Part shown: in pieces, positions 9,063-16,647 of the stretch
How positions within the stretch are numbered: the first letter of the stretch is position 1
Layout of the letters: every line of letters begins with the position of its first letter
Assembly: GCA_901538445.1 (NCBI GenBank)
Contig: LR594584.1
Coordinates: 3,257,586 to 3,321,585 of the forward strand
From: Gemmataceae bacterium
GTDB lineage: Bacteria > Planctomycetota > Planctomycetia > Gemmatales > Gemmataceae
DNA length: 64,000 nt
Direction: 5' to 3'
The notes under the pieces: model-generated
Seen by the model: the letters and a program-made list of their open reading frames with translations, nothing else
Told to the model about the DNA's origin: nothing
The model's database searches: none
Position numbers and translations under genes: made by a program

Positions 9063-9126
9063 GGCGAGCCGCGTGTGTCAACGCACGGGTTTACGTTCAC
9101 CCGTGCGTTGACACACGCGGCTCGCC
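9063..9126. repeat. Inverted repeat, family A (copy 2)
   Basis: A perfect 28-bp inverted repeat (9063-9090 / 9099-9126) with loop TTACGTTC. It differs from the copy at 6152 by T-to-C and A-to-G changes in the arm (GGCGAGCCGCGTGTGTC). Matching changes in both arms mean base pairing is preserved. It lies between the paralogous secreted-protein genes. Confidence 0.92.
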
Positions 9127-9137
9127 GGCCCTTTCGC

Positions 9138-10358
9138 TCACCCCCCCGGCTTCGGCGCGTCCTTCTTCTCGGAGCCGGCCGGCGGGGACGGCGGCCGCTG
9201 CTCGTCCTTCAGTACCTCTTCGAGGAACTGCACCCGCTTCGGGTCCTTCTCGCGGGCGGCCTTCACGTAGTCGGCCGCGGCGGTGTTCTTCGGGTCGGCC
9301 CACGACGCGGCGATCGCGAACTTCAGGATCGACCGGGCGATGATCGGCGTGCCGCTGTGCGAGTCCTTCGCCGCGTACCCGAGCACGAACGGCGTCTGGT
9401 CCCACTGCTTCCACTTCCGCAGGTCCTCGATCGGCATGTCGGCGATGTCCGCGTCGTCCACGAGGAGCTTGAGCGCCGCGAGCGAGTCGGCCTGCGGGAT
9501 CACGTCCGGCCGGAACTCCCAGAAGAACCGCACGGTCTTGAGCGCCGCGTACTTCACCGGGAAGTCCTTGGTGCGGTCCTTGATGACGCCGGTCAGGTAC
9601 TCCCACCCGGCCTTCGGGTCGAGCATGACGTACCCCGCGACGACGCCGTCGAGGCCGCTCGTGTACGACCGCTCCTTGTCGTCGAGCAGCGAGCGGATCG
9701 CCTTCGCGTCCTCGGGCTTGCCGCAGTGGCCGAGCAGCAGCCCGTACAGCCCGAAGCGGCTGCCGCGGGTGTTCGGATCCTTCAGCCACTTGAGAAGCGC
9801 CGCGGCCGGGAGCTTCGCGGCGACCTCGCGGACCTCCTTGTACTCGGCGTACCCGAACTCCGAGTACGCATCGGAGCTAACGACGATGTCGGAGTCTTCG
9901 AGGTAGTCGAAGAAGTACCGCAACCGCGTGGCGACGTCCTTCTGCTTGACGTCCATCGCGCCCTTCAGGTACTCGGGCAGCTTGCTGTCGGCCGGCACGG
10001 CCTCGCCGCGGTACGGGTCGAGCTGGCCGTTGAAGATGTTGAAGAACACGAGGTACTTCGCGTTCTTCCCGTCCGGCGGCACGTACCGCGGGATGGTGAT
10101 GCTCTTCTTGTCCTTCACCAGCGCGTGCGGCTTGATGACGAGGTCGATGGCGAGTTCCGTCGAACCCTTGTTGAGCGCGTTCGGGTCGTTCGGGTCGCGG
10201 GTCGGGTTCGACAGGGTGCCGAACAGGATGAAGTCGGCCTGTGCGACCTCACCCGTGAGCGTGGTGCCGGTGGGCGAGCAGAACGGGCATGCAGTCGCGG
10301 GGGTCGCGGTCAGAAACACCGCGGCCGCGAGTACCGGCAGGAGGGAGCGGGTCGTCAT
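9138..10358 (-). CDS. Secreted CxxC protein, paralog of the 7823 gene
   Basis: A 406-residue protein of unknown function. The Sec signal (MTTRSLLPVLAAAVFLTATP) is followed by ACPFC, the same CxxC position as in the neighbour at 7823. Shared blocks are ITIPRYVP, KYLVFFNI, GQLDPYRG, LRYFFDYLEDSD and GYVMLDPKAGWEY. The C-terminus is a Pro/Lys-rich tail. The middle and C-terminal parts look like an all-helical repeat array. GAGG precedes the ATG at 10358. The pair is separated by a family A hairpin rather than being tightly coupled. Confidence 0.82.
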   Translation of the reverse strand: MTTRSLLPVLAAAVFLTATPATACPFCSPTGTTLTGEVAQADFILFGTLSNPTRDPNDPNALNKGSTELAIDLVIKPHALVKDKKSITIPRYVPPDGKNAKYLVFFNIFNGQLDPYRGEAVPADSKLPEYLKGAMDVKQKDVATRLRYFFDYLEDSDIVVSSDAYSEFGYAEYKEVREVAAKLPAAALLKWLKDPNTRGSRFGLYGLLLGHCGKPEDAKAIRSLLDDKERSYTSGLDGVVAGYVMLDPKAGWEYLTGVIKDRTKDFPVKYAALKTVRFFWEFRPDVIPQADSLAALKLLVDDADIADMPIEDLRKWKQWDQTPFVLGYAAKDSHSGTPIIARSILKFAIAASWADPKNTAAADYVKAAREKDPKRVQFLEEVLKDEQRPPSPPAGSEKKDAPKPGG

Positions 10359-10447
10359 CGGGTGAGCCTCGGGACGGGCGGGATAGAGACATTATTCCGG
10401 CCGGCGCGCGTCCGCGGCAACACGCAACTCCCTGACGGCGCGGGTTA

Positions 10448-10987
10448 TTACGACGTTAGACCCGCCTCCAACTCGGCGAGGCGGGCCTCGACGATCGCGA
10501 TCACGTGCTGCGCGTCGGCCGGGATGCCGCTGCGCACGGCGTCGAGGTAGAACCGCGACTTCTTGAGGGTCTTGCGGCGGCCGTTCGGGGCGAAGTGCCG
10601 GCAGTCGCCCGCGTTGTCGTAGACGTCCGCGAGCTTCAAAACCTTCACCTGCCAGTCGGCCGCGGCGAGCGCCCTCGCGTACTCGGCCTCGCGCTCGTCG
10701 TTGGGCAGTCGCGCGTCCTTCGTGAGCGCGCCGACCCACTTCGCGACCACCGGCCCGAAGTGCTTGGTGATGTCGTCGCAGTCGGTGGTCGTGTCCTCGA
10801 TGGTGTCGTGGAGCAGCGCGGCGGCGAGCATCTGCGGGTCGTCGAACCCGAAAATGTGCCGAACGACGGTACACACACGGAAGACGTGGCTGACATAGGG
10901 CGTCTTGCCGTCCTTGCGGAGTTGCCCCTGGTGGGCACGGGCCGCGAAGGCGATGGCTTCGAACACGATGGCGTTGGGATCGGACAT
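10448..10987 (-). CDS. Small HD-domain hydrolase, MESH1-like alarmone hydrolase
   Basis: A 179-residue single-domain HD protein. It has the RelA/SpoT-hydrolase-type motifs: AFAARAHQGQLRKDGKTPY (His and the RKDG loop), SHVFRV, LLHDTIEDT (HD plus the ED pair) and VLKLADVYDN (second Asp). No synthetase, TGS or ACT domain is attached. The length matches MESH1/small alarmone hydrolases that cleave (p)ppGpp, and some family members are NADPH phosphatases instead. The ATG at 10987 has AAGGAGG nearby. It is divergent from the ROK kinase at 11064 across a 76-bp shared promoter region. Confidence 0.8.
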   Translation of the reverse strand: MSDPNAIVFEAIAFAARAHQGQLRKDGKTPYVSHVFRVCTVVRHIFGFDDPQMLAAALLHDTIEDTTTDCDDITKHFGPVVAKWVGALTKDARLPNDEREAEYARALAAADWQVKVLKLADVYDNAGDCRHFAPNGRRKTLKKSRFYLDAVRSGIPADAQHVIAIVEARLAELEAGLTS

Positions 10988-11063
10988 GTGAGCCTCCTTG
11001 TGATTCGCCTGATGTGGTGTCTGTTCCCACAATAGCGGCGTTCGGCACGTTACGGAGCCCCTC
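10988..11063. promoter_or_regulatory. Divergent intergenic promoter region
   Basis: A 76-bp gap between the start codons of the HD hydrolase (minus) and the ROK kinase (plus), so promoters for both must be here or inside the neighbours. It contains the AAGGAGG ribosome site of the HD gene and a relatively A/T-rich stretch (TTGTGATTCGCC). No -10/-35 pair could be assigned with confidence. Confidence 0.4.
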
Positions 11064-11999
11064 ATGTTCCTCGGAATCGAGATCGGCGGCACCAAGCTCC
11101 AGCTCGGGCTCGGCCGCGGCGACGGCGCCATTGCTTCGCTGTGGCGCGGCAACGTGGACCGCGCCGCGGGCGGCGAGGGCATCCGCCGGCAGATCGTCGC
11201 GGCGGTGCCGGAACTGCTCGCGAGGGCCGGGACCGACCGCTCGCACCTCCGCGGCGTCGGCATCGGGTTCGGCGGCCCGACCGACGACGCCACGCAGTCG
11301 GTCATCAAGTCGCACCACGTCGCCGGGTGGGACGGGTTCCCGCTCGCCGCGTGGGTGAGCGACCTCGTCGGCGTTCCGGCGGTCGTGTGCAACGACGCGG
11401 ACACCGCCGGGCTCGGCGAAGCGCTGTACGGTGCGGGGAAAGGGCTCTCGCCGGTCTTCTACATCACCGTCGGCACGGGGATCGGCGGTGGCCTCATCAT
11501 CGACGGCGAGATCTATCGCGGCGTCGGCAAGGGGGCCACCGAGATCGGCCACTTACTCGTCCCGGACCTCGCCGGCGAGAAGCTCGTGATCCTGGAGGAG
11601 ACGTCGGCCGGGTGGGGCATCGAGGCGACCGCGGGCCGCCTTCGCTCCGACCGCGGCTGGGGCGCGGACCTCGGCGACGGCCCCATTACCGTGAAGCGAC
11701 TCGCCGACGCCGCCCGGTCCGGGCACCTCGAAGCACGAGCGCTGCTCGGGGCGGCCGTCGAGAAGCTCGCGCTGGGCATCCGCCAGATGATTACGCTGCT
11801 CTGCCCCAAGCGCGTGGTGATCGGCGGTGGGGTGTCGCTGCTCGGCGACGAACTGTTCTTCGAGCCGATCCGCCGCTACCAGGCCGCGCACGGCATGGGC
11901 GCGTTCGCCGGGCTGACCGACATCGTCCCCGCCGCGCTGGGCGAGGAGGTGGTGATCCACGGGGCACTGGCCTTGGCCCGCAAGAAGTTCAGCGGGTAG
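11064..11999 (+). CDS. ROK family sugar kinase
   Basis: A 311-residue protein. It has the N-terminal phosphate-1 motif GIEIGGTKLQLGLG, the middle GVGIGFGGPTDD block, the catalytic VVCNDADTAGLGEA (Asp), and the glycine-rich VGTGIGGGLIIDGEIYRG. The usual ROK zinc motif (CGxxGCxE) is absent: after EIGHLLVPDL it reads AGEKLVILEET. The sugar is therefore uncertain and could be glucose, N-acetylglucosamine or another hexose. The gene is followed after 25 bp by Uma2 and trpF on the same strand. A second ROK kinase lies at 13380. Confidence 0.85.
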   Translation: MFLGIEIGGTKLQLGLGRGDGAIASLWRGNVDRAAGGEGIRRQIVAAVPELLARAGTDRSHLRGVGIGFGGPTDDATQSVIKSHHVAGWDGFPLAAWVSDLVGVPAVVCNDADTAGLGEALYGAGKGLSPVFYITVGTGIGGGLIIDGEIYRGVGKGATEIGHLLVPDLAGEKLVILEETSAGWGIEATAGRLRSDRGWGADLGDGPITVKRLADAARSGHLEARALLGAAVEKLALGIRQMITLLCPKRVVIGGGVSLLGDELFFEPIRRYQAAHGMGAFAGLTDIVPAALGEEVVIHGALALARKKFSG

Positions 12000-12024
12000 A
12001 CTGCACGCGAGGGAGGGACCACGC

Positions 12025-12645
12025 ATGACCACGCCTGCCGTCGGTGCCGCGAAGAAGCTCATGACCGTGGACGAGTACTGGGACTTTGTGAACCTGCCCG
12101 AGAACATGGACCGGCTGTTCGAACTCCGTCGCGGGGAGGTGGTCGAGATGTCTCGCCCGAAGAAGCCGCATGGTATCGTTGCCGCGAACATTGCTCGTGT
12201 CCTCGGAAACTACTCGTTCGCGGTCAACCTCGGGTACGTCCTCTCGAACGACACCGGTGTCGTGCTCGAAGAGACGCCCGGCACCGTCGTCGGGCCGGAC
12301 GTCGCGTACTGCGTGGACGCGAACAACTACGACGATGTGGAGCCGAAGTGGGTGGAATCGCCACCGGTGCTGGCGGTCGAAGTGCTGTCCCCGACCGACA
12401 AGCCGGGCGAGGTCAACGAGAAGATCAGCGATTACCTGCGGGCGGGGGTGAAGGTCGTTTGGCTCGCCGATCCCGAGGTGAAGACCGTCACCGTGTATCG
12501 CCCCAACCACCACCACGTAATCCTGAAGCCGGCCGACGAGTTGACCGGCGGTGACGAACTGCCCGGCTTCTCGTGCAAGGTCGCGGACTTCTTCCGCCTG
12601 CCCGGCGACCGCCCGCCGCCCCCACCCCAACCGCCGACCCCATGA
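12025..12645 (+). CDS. Uma2 family (DUF820) putative restriction-type endonuclease
   Basis: A 206-residue protein with the Uma2/DUF820 PD-(D/E)XK-like core. It has an N-terminal MTVDEYWDF segment, LFELRRGEVVEMSRPKKPHG, then GPDVAYC (core Asp), PPVLAVEVLSPTD (Glu) and VKVVWLADPEVKTVTVY. Members are abundant in planctomycetes and cyanobacteria, and their cellular role is unsettled. The stop overlaps the ATG of trpF by four bases (ATGA), an unusual partner for a biosynthetic gene. The C-terminus is a short proline run. A second, divergent Uma2 is at 36526. Confidence 0.9.
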   Translation: MTTPAVGAAKKLMTVDEYWDFVNLPENMDRLFELRRGEVVEMSRPKKPHGIVAANIARVLGNYSFAVNLGYVLSNDTGVVLEETPGTVVGPDVAYCVDANNYDDVEPKWVESPPVLAVEVLSPTDKPGEVNEKISDYLRAGVKVVWLADPEVKTVTVYRPNHHHVILKPADELTGGDELPGFSCKVADFFRLPGDRPPPPPQPPTP

Positions 12646-13298
12646 TTCGCATCAAGATTTGCGGCGTCACGACGCCCGAAGACGCCCGGTTCGCCGCCGA
12701 CGCCGGGGCCGACGCCGTCGGGCTCAACTTCTACCCGAAGTCGCCGCGGTTCGTCACACCGTCGCAGGCGGCGGCGCTCGTGCGAGCGCTCCCGGCGTTC
12801 ACCGCGCCCGTCGGCGTGTTCGTGGGTACGCCGCTGCGACAGGTGTGCGCGATCGCGTACCAACTCGGGCTCCGCGGCGTGCAGACCTACGACGACAACC
12901 CGCCGGCTGAAGACCCCTTCCCGTTCGCACACGTCCCGGCGTTCCGGGTGAAGGACGCCGCGGGGTTGGATCACATTCGGACGTTTGTCGCGGCCGCGGC
13001 CGCCGAGAACCGCCGCCCCGCGGCGGTTCTCATCGATTCGTTCGTCGCCGGCGCGATGGGCGGCACCGGCCACACGGCCCCGTGGGAACTGCTCGTCGGC
13101 TTCGACCCCGGGGTGCCCGTGATCCTCGCCGGCGGCCTCACGCTCGAGAACGTCGCCGACGCGGTCCGGACCGTTCGCCCGTGGGGGATCGACGTCGCGA
13201 GCGGGGTCGAATCCGCCCCCGGAACGAAGGATCCGGACAAGGTCGCGCGATTTGTGAAGATTGCCCGGGAGGCGTCTTCACGGACCGAATCTCGTTGA
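12642..13298 (+). CDS. trpF: Phosphoribosylanthranilate isomerase
   Basis: A 218-residue TIM-barrel enzyme of tryptophan synthesis that converts N-(5-phosphoribosyl)anthranilate to the 1-deoxyribulose derivative. Diagnostic blocks are IKICGVTTPEDARFA (catalytic Cys), GADAVGLNFYPKSPRFV, PVGVFVGTP, VLIDSF, PVILAGGLTLENV and the phosphate-binding GIDVASGVESAPGTKD. The start at 12642 is fixed by the ATGA overlap with the Uma2 gene and by MIRIKICG. No other trp gene is in the window, so the pathway is dispersed. Another ROK gene follows after 81 bp. Confidence 0.95.
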   Translation: MIRIKICGVTTPEDARFAADAGADAVGLNFYPKSPRFVTPSQAAALVRALPAFTAPVGVFVGTPLRQVCAIAYQLGLRGVQTYDDNPPAEDPFPFAHVPAFRVKDAAGLDHIRTFVAAAAAENRRPAAVLIDSFVAGAMGGTGHTAPWELLVGFDPGVPVILAGGLTLENVADAVRTVRPWGIDVASGVESAPGTKDPDKVARFVKIAREASSRTESR

Positions 13299-13379
13299 GC
13301 CGGACCGTTTAGGTCTTACAATAGCCCGCGTAACCCGGACGCAGTGCGGCACTCCGGAATCACTCCACGGGAACGCGGT

Positions 13380-14348
13380 ATGAGCGCAGGGTACTGGCTG
13401 GGCGTCGATCTCGGCGGGACGAAGATCCTGTCGGGGCTGTTCGACGACGACCTGAAGCTGCTCGCTCGCTCCAAGCAACCCACCTCCGCCGAGGGCGGGC
13501 CGACCGGCGTGTTCGGGCGCATCGTCCAGGGCGTCGATGCGGTCGTCAGGGAGGCGAACATCGACCCGGGCCAGATCCGCGGCATGGGGATCGGCATCCC
13601 CGGGCAGATCGACCTCGGCACGACCCGGGTGAAGTTCGCCCCGAACCTCGACTGGCGGGACGTGGACCTGAAGCCGCTGATGCCCGCGGCGTGGCGGTGG
13701 CCGCTGGTCGTCGAGAACGACGTGCGGATGGGCACCTACGGCGAGTTCGCCCACGGCGCGGCCCAAGGGGCGAAGAACGTCCTCGGCGTGTTCGTCGGCA
13801 CCGGCGTCGGCGGCGGGCTCATCCTCAACGGCGAACTGTACTCGGGGTTCAACGGCAACGCGGGCGAGATCGGGCACCTCGTCGTCCACTGGCGGCAGGG
13901 CACCGACCTCGAAGCGATCGCCGGCCGCAAGCACATGATGAAGCGGGCCAAGGACATCCTCGACGACGCGCCCAAGCGGGTCCGCAAGGAGTGGAAGGGG
14001 ATCGACCTCGGGACGGTCCGCAGCTCGCAACTCGCCGAGTACTACCAGAAGGACGACCCGATCGCGGTCCAACTCGTGGACGACGCGGCCCGCGCCCTCG
14101 GCGCGGCGCTCGGCGGCGTGGTCAACTTCCTGAGCCCCGAGGTGATCGTCATCGGCGGCGGCGTCACCGGCGCGCTCGGCGACTCGTTCATCGAGCGGAT
14201 CTGGGAGATCGCCCAGCGGTACACCCTCCCCGGGGCCGCGAACGGCGTGAAGTGCGTCTCCGCCTCGCTCGGCGACGACTCGGGCATCATCGGCTGCGCC
14301 GCCTACGCCAAATCGCACTCGCCCCTCCGGGCCGCCGAGGTGGCCTGA
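13380..14348 (+). CDS. ROK family glucokinase-like protein
   Basis: A 322-residue ROK kinase. Motifs are LGVDLGGTKILSGLF (phosphate-1), GIGIPGQID, PLVVENDVRMGTYGE (catalytic Asp), and VFVGTGVGGGLILNGELY followed by AGEIGHL. The zinc-binding CGxxGCxE segment is replaced by VHWRQGTDLEAIAGR, as in the other ROK protein here. It probably phosphorylates glucose or a related sugar with ATP. The start at 13380 is the first codon before the conserved motif; the upstream frame is not conserved-looking. It is followed by a tandem-repeat hairpin and an IMPase-family gene. Confidence 0.87.
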   Translation: MSAGYWLGVDLGGTKILSGLFDDDLKLLARSKQPTSAEGGPTGVFGRIVQGVDAVVREANIDPGQIRGMGIGIPGQIDLGTTRVKFAPNLDWRDVDLKPLMPAAWRWPLVVENDVRMGTYGEFAHGAAQGAKNVLGVFVGTGVGGGLILNGELYSGFNGNAGEIGHLVVHWRQGTDLEAIAGRKHMMKRAKDILDDAPKRVRKEWKGIDLGTVRSSQLAEYYQKDDPIAVQLVDDAARALGAALGGVVNFLSPEVIVIGGGVTGALGDSFIERIWEIAQRYTLPGAANGVKCVSASLGDDSGIIGCAAYAKSHSPLRAAEVA

Positions 14349-14361
14349 AGGAGCGTATGGT

Positions 14362-14452
14362 GGTCAGTGAACAGTGGACAGCGGAGACAACGGGCGGCGC
14401 GGGGTCTATGCTGACTGTCCACTGTCCACTGTCCACTCCCCACTGTCCACTA
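14362..14452. repeat. Inverted repeat built from 7-bp units (AGTGGAC type)
   Basis: The left arm (about 14363-14381) reads GTCAGTGAACAGTGGACAG. The right arm (14411-14450) is a run of ACTGTCC heptamers. The arms pair imperfectly over about 16-18 bp. The same heptamer occurs at 38012-38100. The right arm ends eight bases before the ATG at 14458 and leaves no Shine-Dalgarno sequence. Confidence 0.8.
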
Positions 14453-14457
14453 ATCCC

Positions 14458-15231
14458 ATGAACCCCGACTGGCGCACCCGCTACGACCTCGCCATCGACG
14501 CCGCCCAGAAGGCCGGCGACCTCGCCCGCACCTACTACGAGACGACGTTCGCCGTCGAGCACAAGGCCGACAAGAGCCCCGTCACCATCGCCGACAAGCA
14601 GGCCGAGGAACTGATCCGGTCGATGGTGGCGAGGGCGTTCCCCGGCGACGGGTTCCTCGGCGAGGAGTTCGGCGACCAGCCCGGCACCAGCGGGTTCCGC
14701 TGGGTCATCGACCCGATCGACGGCACCAAGTCGTTCATCCGCCACGTCCCGATCTGGGCCACGCTCCTCGGCCTGGAGTACAGGGGCGAGCAGATCGGCG
14801 GCGTCGCGTACGTCCCGGTGCTCGGGATGACGTACCGGGCGCTCCGGGGCGGCGGCGCGTTCGTCAACGAGCGGCCGATCCGCGTGTCGAGCGTCCCGAC
14901 GCTGGCCGAGGCGATGCTGTGCTACTCGAGCGTCGGGTGGTTCACCCGGGCCGGCCGCGAGCAGACGTTCCTGGACCTGTACCGCCGCACCGCCCGGCAG
15001 CGGGGGTTCGGCGACTTCTACGGGTTCGTGCTGGTCGCCGAGGGCGCGGCCGACGTGATGCTCGAGCACGGGGTGAACCCGTGGGACGTGGCCGCGACGA
15101 AGGCGATCGTCGAGGAGGCCGGCGGGCGGTTCACCGACTGGGACGACAACCCGACCGTCCACCGCCCCGACGTGCTCGCCACCAACGGGAAGGTCCACAC
15201 CGAGACGCTGGCCCTGCTCCGGCAGGCGTGA
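14458..15231 (+). CDS. Inositol monophosphatase family phosphatase (HisN-like)
   Basis: A 257-residue Mg2+-dependent phosphatase. Family motifs are FLGEEFGD (metal-binding Glu), WVIDPIDGTKSFIRH (the DPIDGT signature) and HGVNPWDVAATKAIVEEAGG (third metal Asp). The overall shape is closest to the histidinol-phosphatase/IMPase subgroup, so it could act in histidine synthesis or on inositol phosphate. The sequence does not decide this. The ATG at 14458 follows a heptamer inverted repeat and has no recognisable ribosome site. Confidence 0.87.
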   Translation: MNPDWRTRYDLAIDAAQKAGDLARTYYETTFAVEHKADKSPVTIADKQAEELIRSMVARAFPGDGFLGEEFGDQPGTSGFRWVIDPIDGTKSFIRHVPIWATLLGLEYRGEQIGGVAYVPVLGMTYRALRGGGAFVNERPIRVSSVPTLAEAMLCYSSVGWFTRAGREQTFLDLYRRTARQRGFGDFYGFVLVAEGAADVMLEHGVNPWDVAATKAIVEEAGGRFTDWDDNPTVHRPDVLATNGKVHTETLALLRQA

Positions 15232-15370
15232 CCCGGCCCCGGGGGCACGTGCGGGTCCGCCCCCGCGCGAACTCGGCGGCGGGATCGGGTGTCGAGACCG
15301 TCGCGTTCCCGGTATCATAACCGGTCGACCGGTGACCGCGGTCCGCCCACAACCCGACACCCCCACAGCC

Positions 15371-16627
15371 ATGCCCCGCGACCGGAAGACCGAAGACGCG
15401 CAGGACCTGTTCACCCGCGGGCACGACGCGTTCAACGCGGGCGACCACCGCGAGGCGATCGAGTGCTTCTCGCGGGCCATCACCCTGCGGCCCGACGTCG
15501 CGCTGGCGTACCGGTTCCGGGCGTACGCGTACCTGGAACTCGGGGACCGGGTGCGGGCCCTCAACGACCTCGACCACGCCATCCGCCTCAAGCCCGACGA
15601 CCCGCAGGCGTACGCCGACCGGGCCGCCGAGCTGTACGCGCAGAAGGCGTTCGACCTGGCCATCGCCGACTGCGACCGGGTGCTGAAGCTCGACCCGGGC
15701 CGCGCGCCGATGTACGGGCTCCGGGGCCGGGCGCACGCCGAGCGGGGCGACACCGACGGCGCGCTGCGGGACTACGCCACGGCCCTCGCCAACGACCCGG
15801 AGAACCGCGCCCGGTACCTGCTCTGGCGGGCGCAGTTGCTCCTCGACTGCGAGGACTACGCGGCCGCCCAGGCCGACGCCACCGCGGTCGCCGCCGCCGA
15901 CCCGACCAACGCCGAGGCGCACTTCACCCGGGGCACCATCGCGCAGCAGGAGGGGGACCACGCGACCGCCGCCGAGGCGTACACGGCGTGCCTGGCCCTC
16001 AAGTCCGACCACCCGTTCGCGCTACTGGGCCGGGCCCACTGCCACTTCGTCCACAGGGACTACGGGGCCGTGGTCGCCGACTGCGACCGCGTGGTCGCGC
16101 TGGTGCCGGGGGTGGTGAAGGCCTACGAACTGCGGGGCACGGCCCGCAAGGCGCTGGGCGACCTGGACGGCGCGCTGGCCGACTTCAACGAGGCGATCCG
16201 GCTCGCTCCGTCGTCGGTCATGCCCTACAACTACCGGGCCGGGCTGCACTACGCCCGCCGCGACTACGCCGGGGCCGTCCGGGACCACATGGAGGCCCTC
16301 AAGCGGGACCCGCGGCACGCCGGGACGTTCAACCAGCTCGCCTGGGTGTGGAGCACGTGCCCCGACCCGGACGTGCGGAACGGCCAGCGGGCCCGGGAGT
16401 GCGCCACCCGGGCGTGCGAGCTCACCGAGTGGGCCGAGCCCGGGTTCCTCGACACGCTCGCGGCCGCCCACGCCGAGTGCGGCGACTTCGACGACGCGGT
16501 CAAGTGGCAGGAGAAGGCGATGGGGCTGCTCGGCGGCGACCCCGACCGGGAGGCCGACTACCGGTCCCGACTCGACCGGTACCTGGCCCACAAGCCGGCC
16601 CGGGTGACCGGCGGCCCGAACGTGTGA
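15371..16627 (+). CDS. Tetratricopeptide repeat protein
   Basis: A 418-residue protein made almost wholly of about ten TPR units. These include GHDAFNAGDHREAIECFSRA, AYLELGDRVRALNDLDHA, YAQKAFDLAIADCDRVLKL and ALGDLDGALADFNEAIRL. There is no signal peptide or membrane segment, so it is probably a cytoplasmic scaffold. The last quarter (WVWSTCPDPDVRNGQRARE) matches a common planctomycete TPR ending. The ATG at 15371 is preferred over an upstream start because the first TPR follows it. The methyltransferase gene begins 20 bp downstream, so the two are probably co-transcribed. Confidence 0.88.
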   Translation: MPRDRKTEDAQDLFTRGHDAFNAGDHREAIECFSRAITLRPDVALAYRFRAYAYLELGDRVRALNDLDHAIRLKPDDPQAYADRAAELYAQKAFDLAIADCDRVLKLDPGRAPMYGLRGRAHAERGDTDGALRDYATALANDPENRARYLLWRAQLLLDCEDYAAAQADATAVAAADPTNAEAHFTRGTIAQQEGDHATAAEAYTACLALKSDHPFALLGRAHCHFVHRDYGAVVADCDRVVALVPGVVKAYELRGTARKALGDLDGALADFNEAIRLAPSSVMPYNYRAGLHYARRDYAGAVRDHMEALKRDPRHAGTFNQLAWVWSTCPDPDVRNGQRARECATRACELTEWAEPGFLDTLAAAHAECGDFDDAVKWQEKAMGLLGGDPDREADYRSRLDRYLAHKPARVTGGPNV

Positions 16628-16647
16628 CCCGGCGCAGGAACCCAGAC

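Noticed and set aside
14411-14450. Heptamer runs resembling a CRISPR array
   Set aside because: Units are 7 bp with no spacers and face an inverted arm; there are no cas genes.
15289-16647. A long plus-strand frame joining the TPR region to the methyltransferase
   Set aside because: The upstream half is in a different frame from the TPR protein and has an Arg/Pro-rich shadow composition; the methyltransferase starts at 16648.
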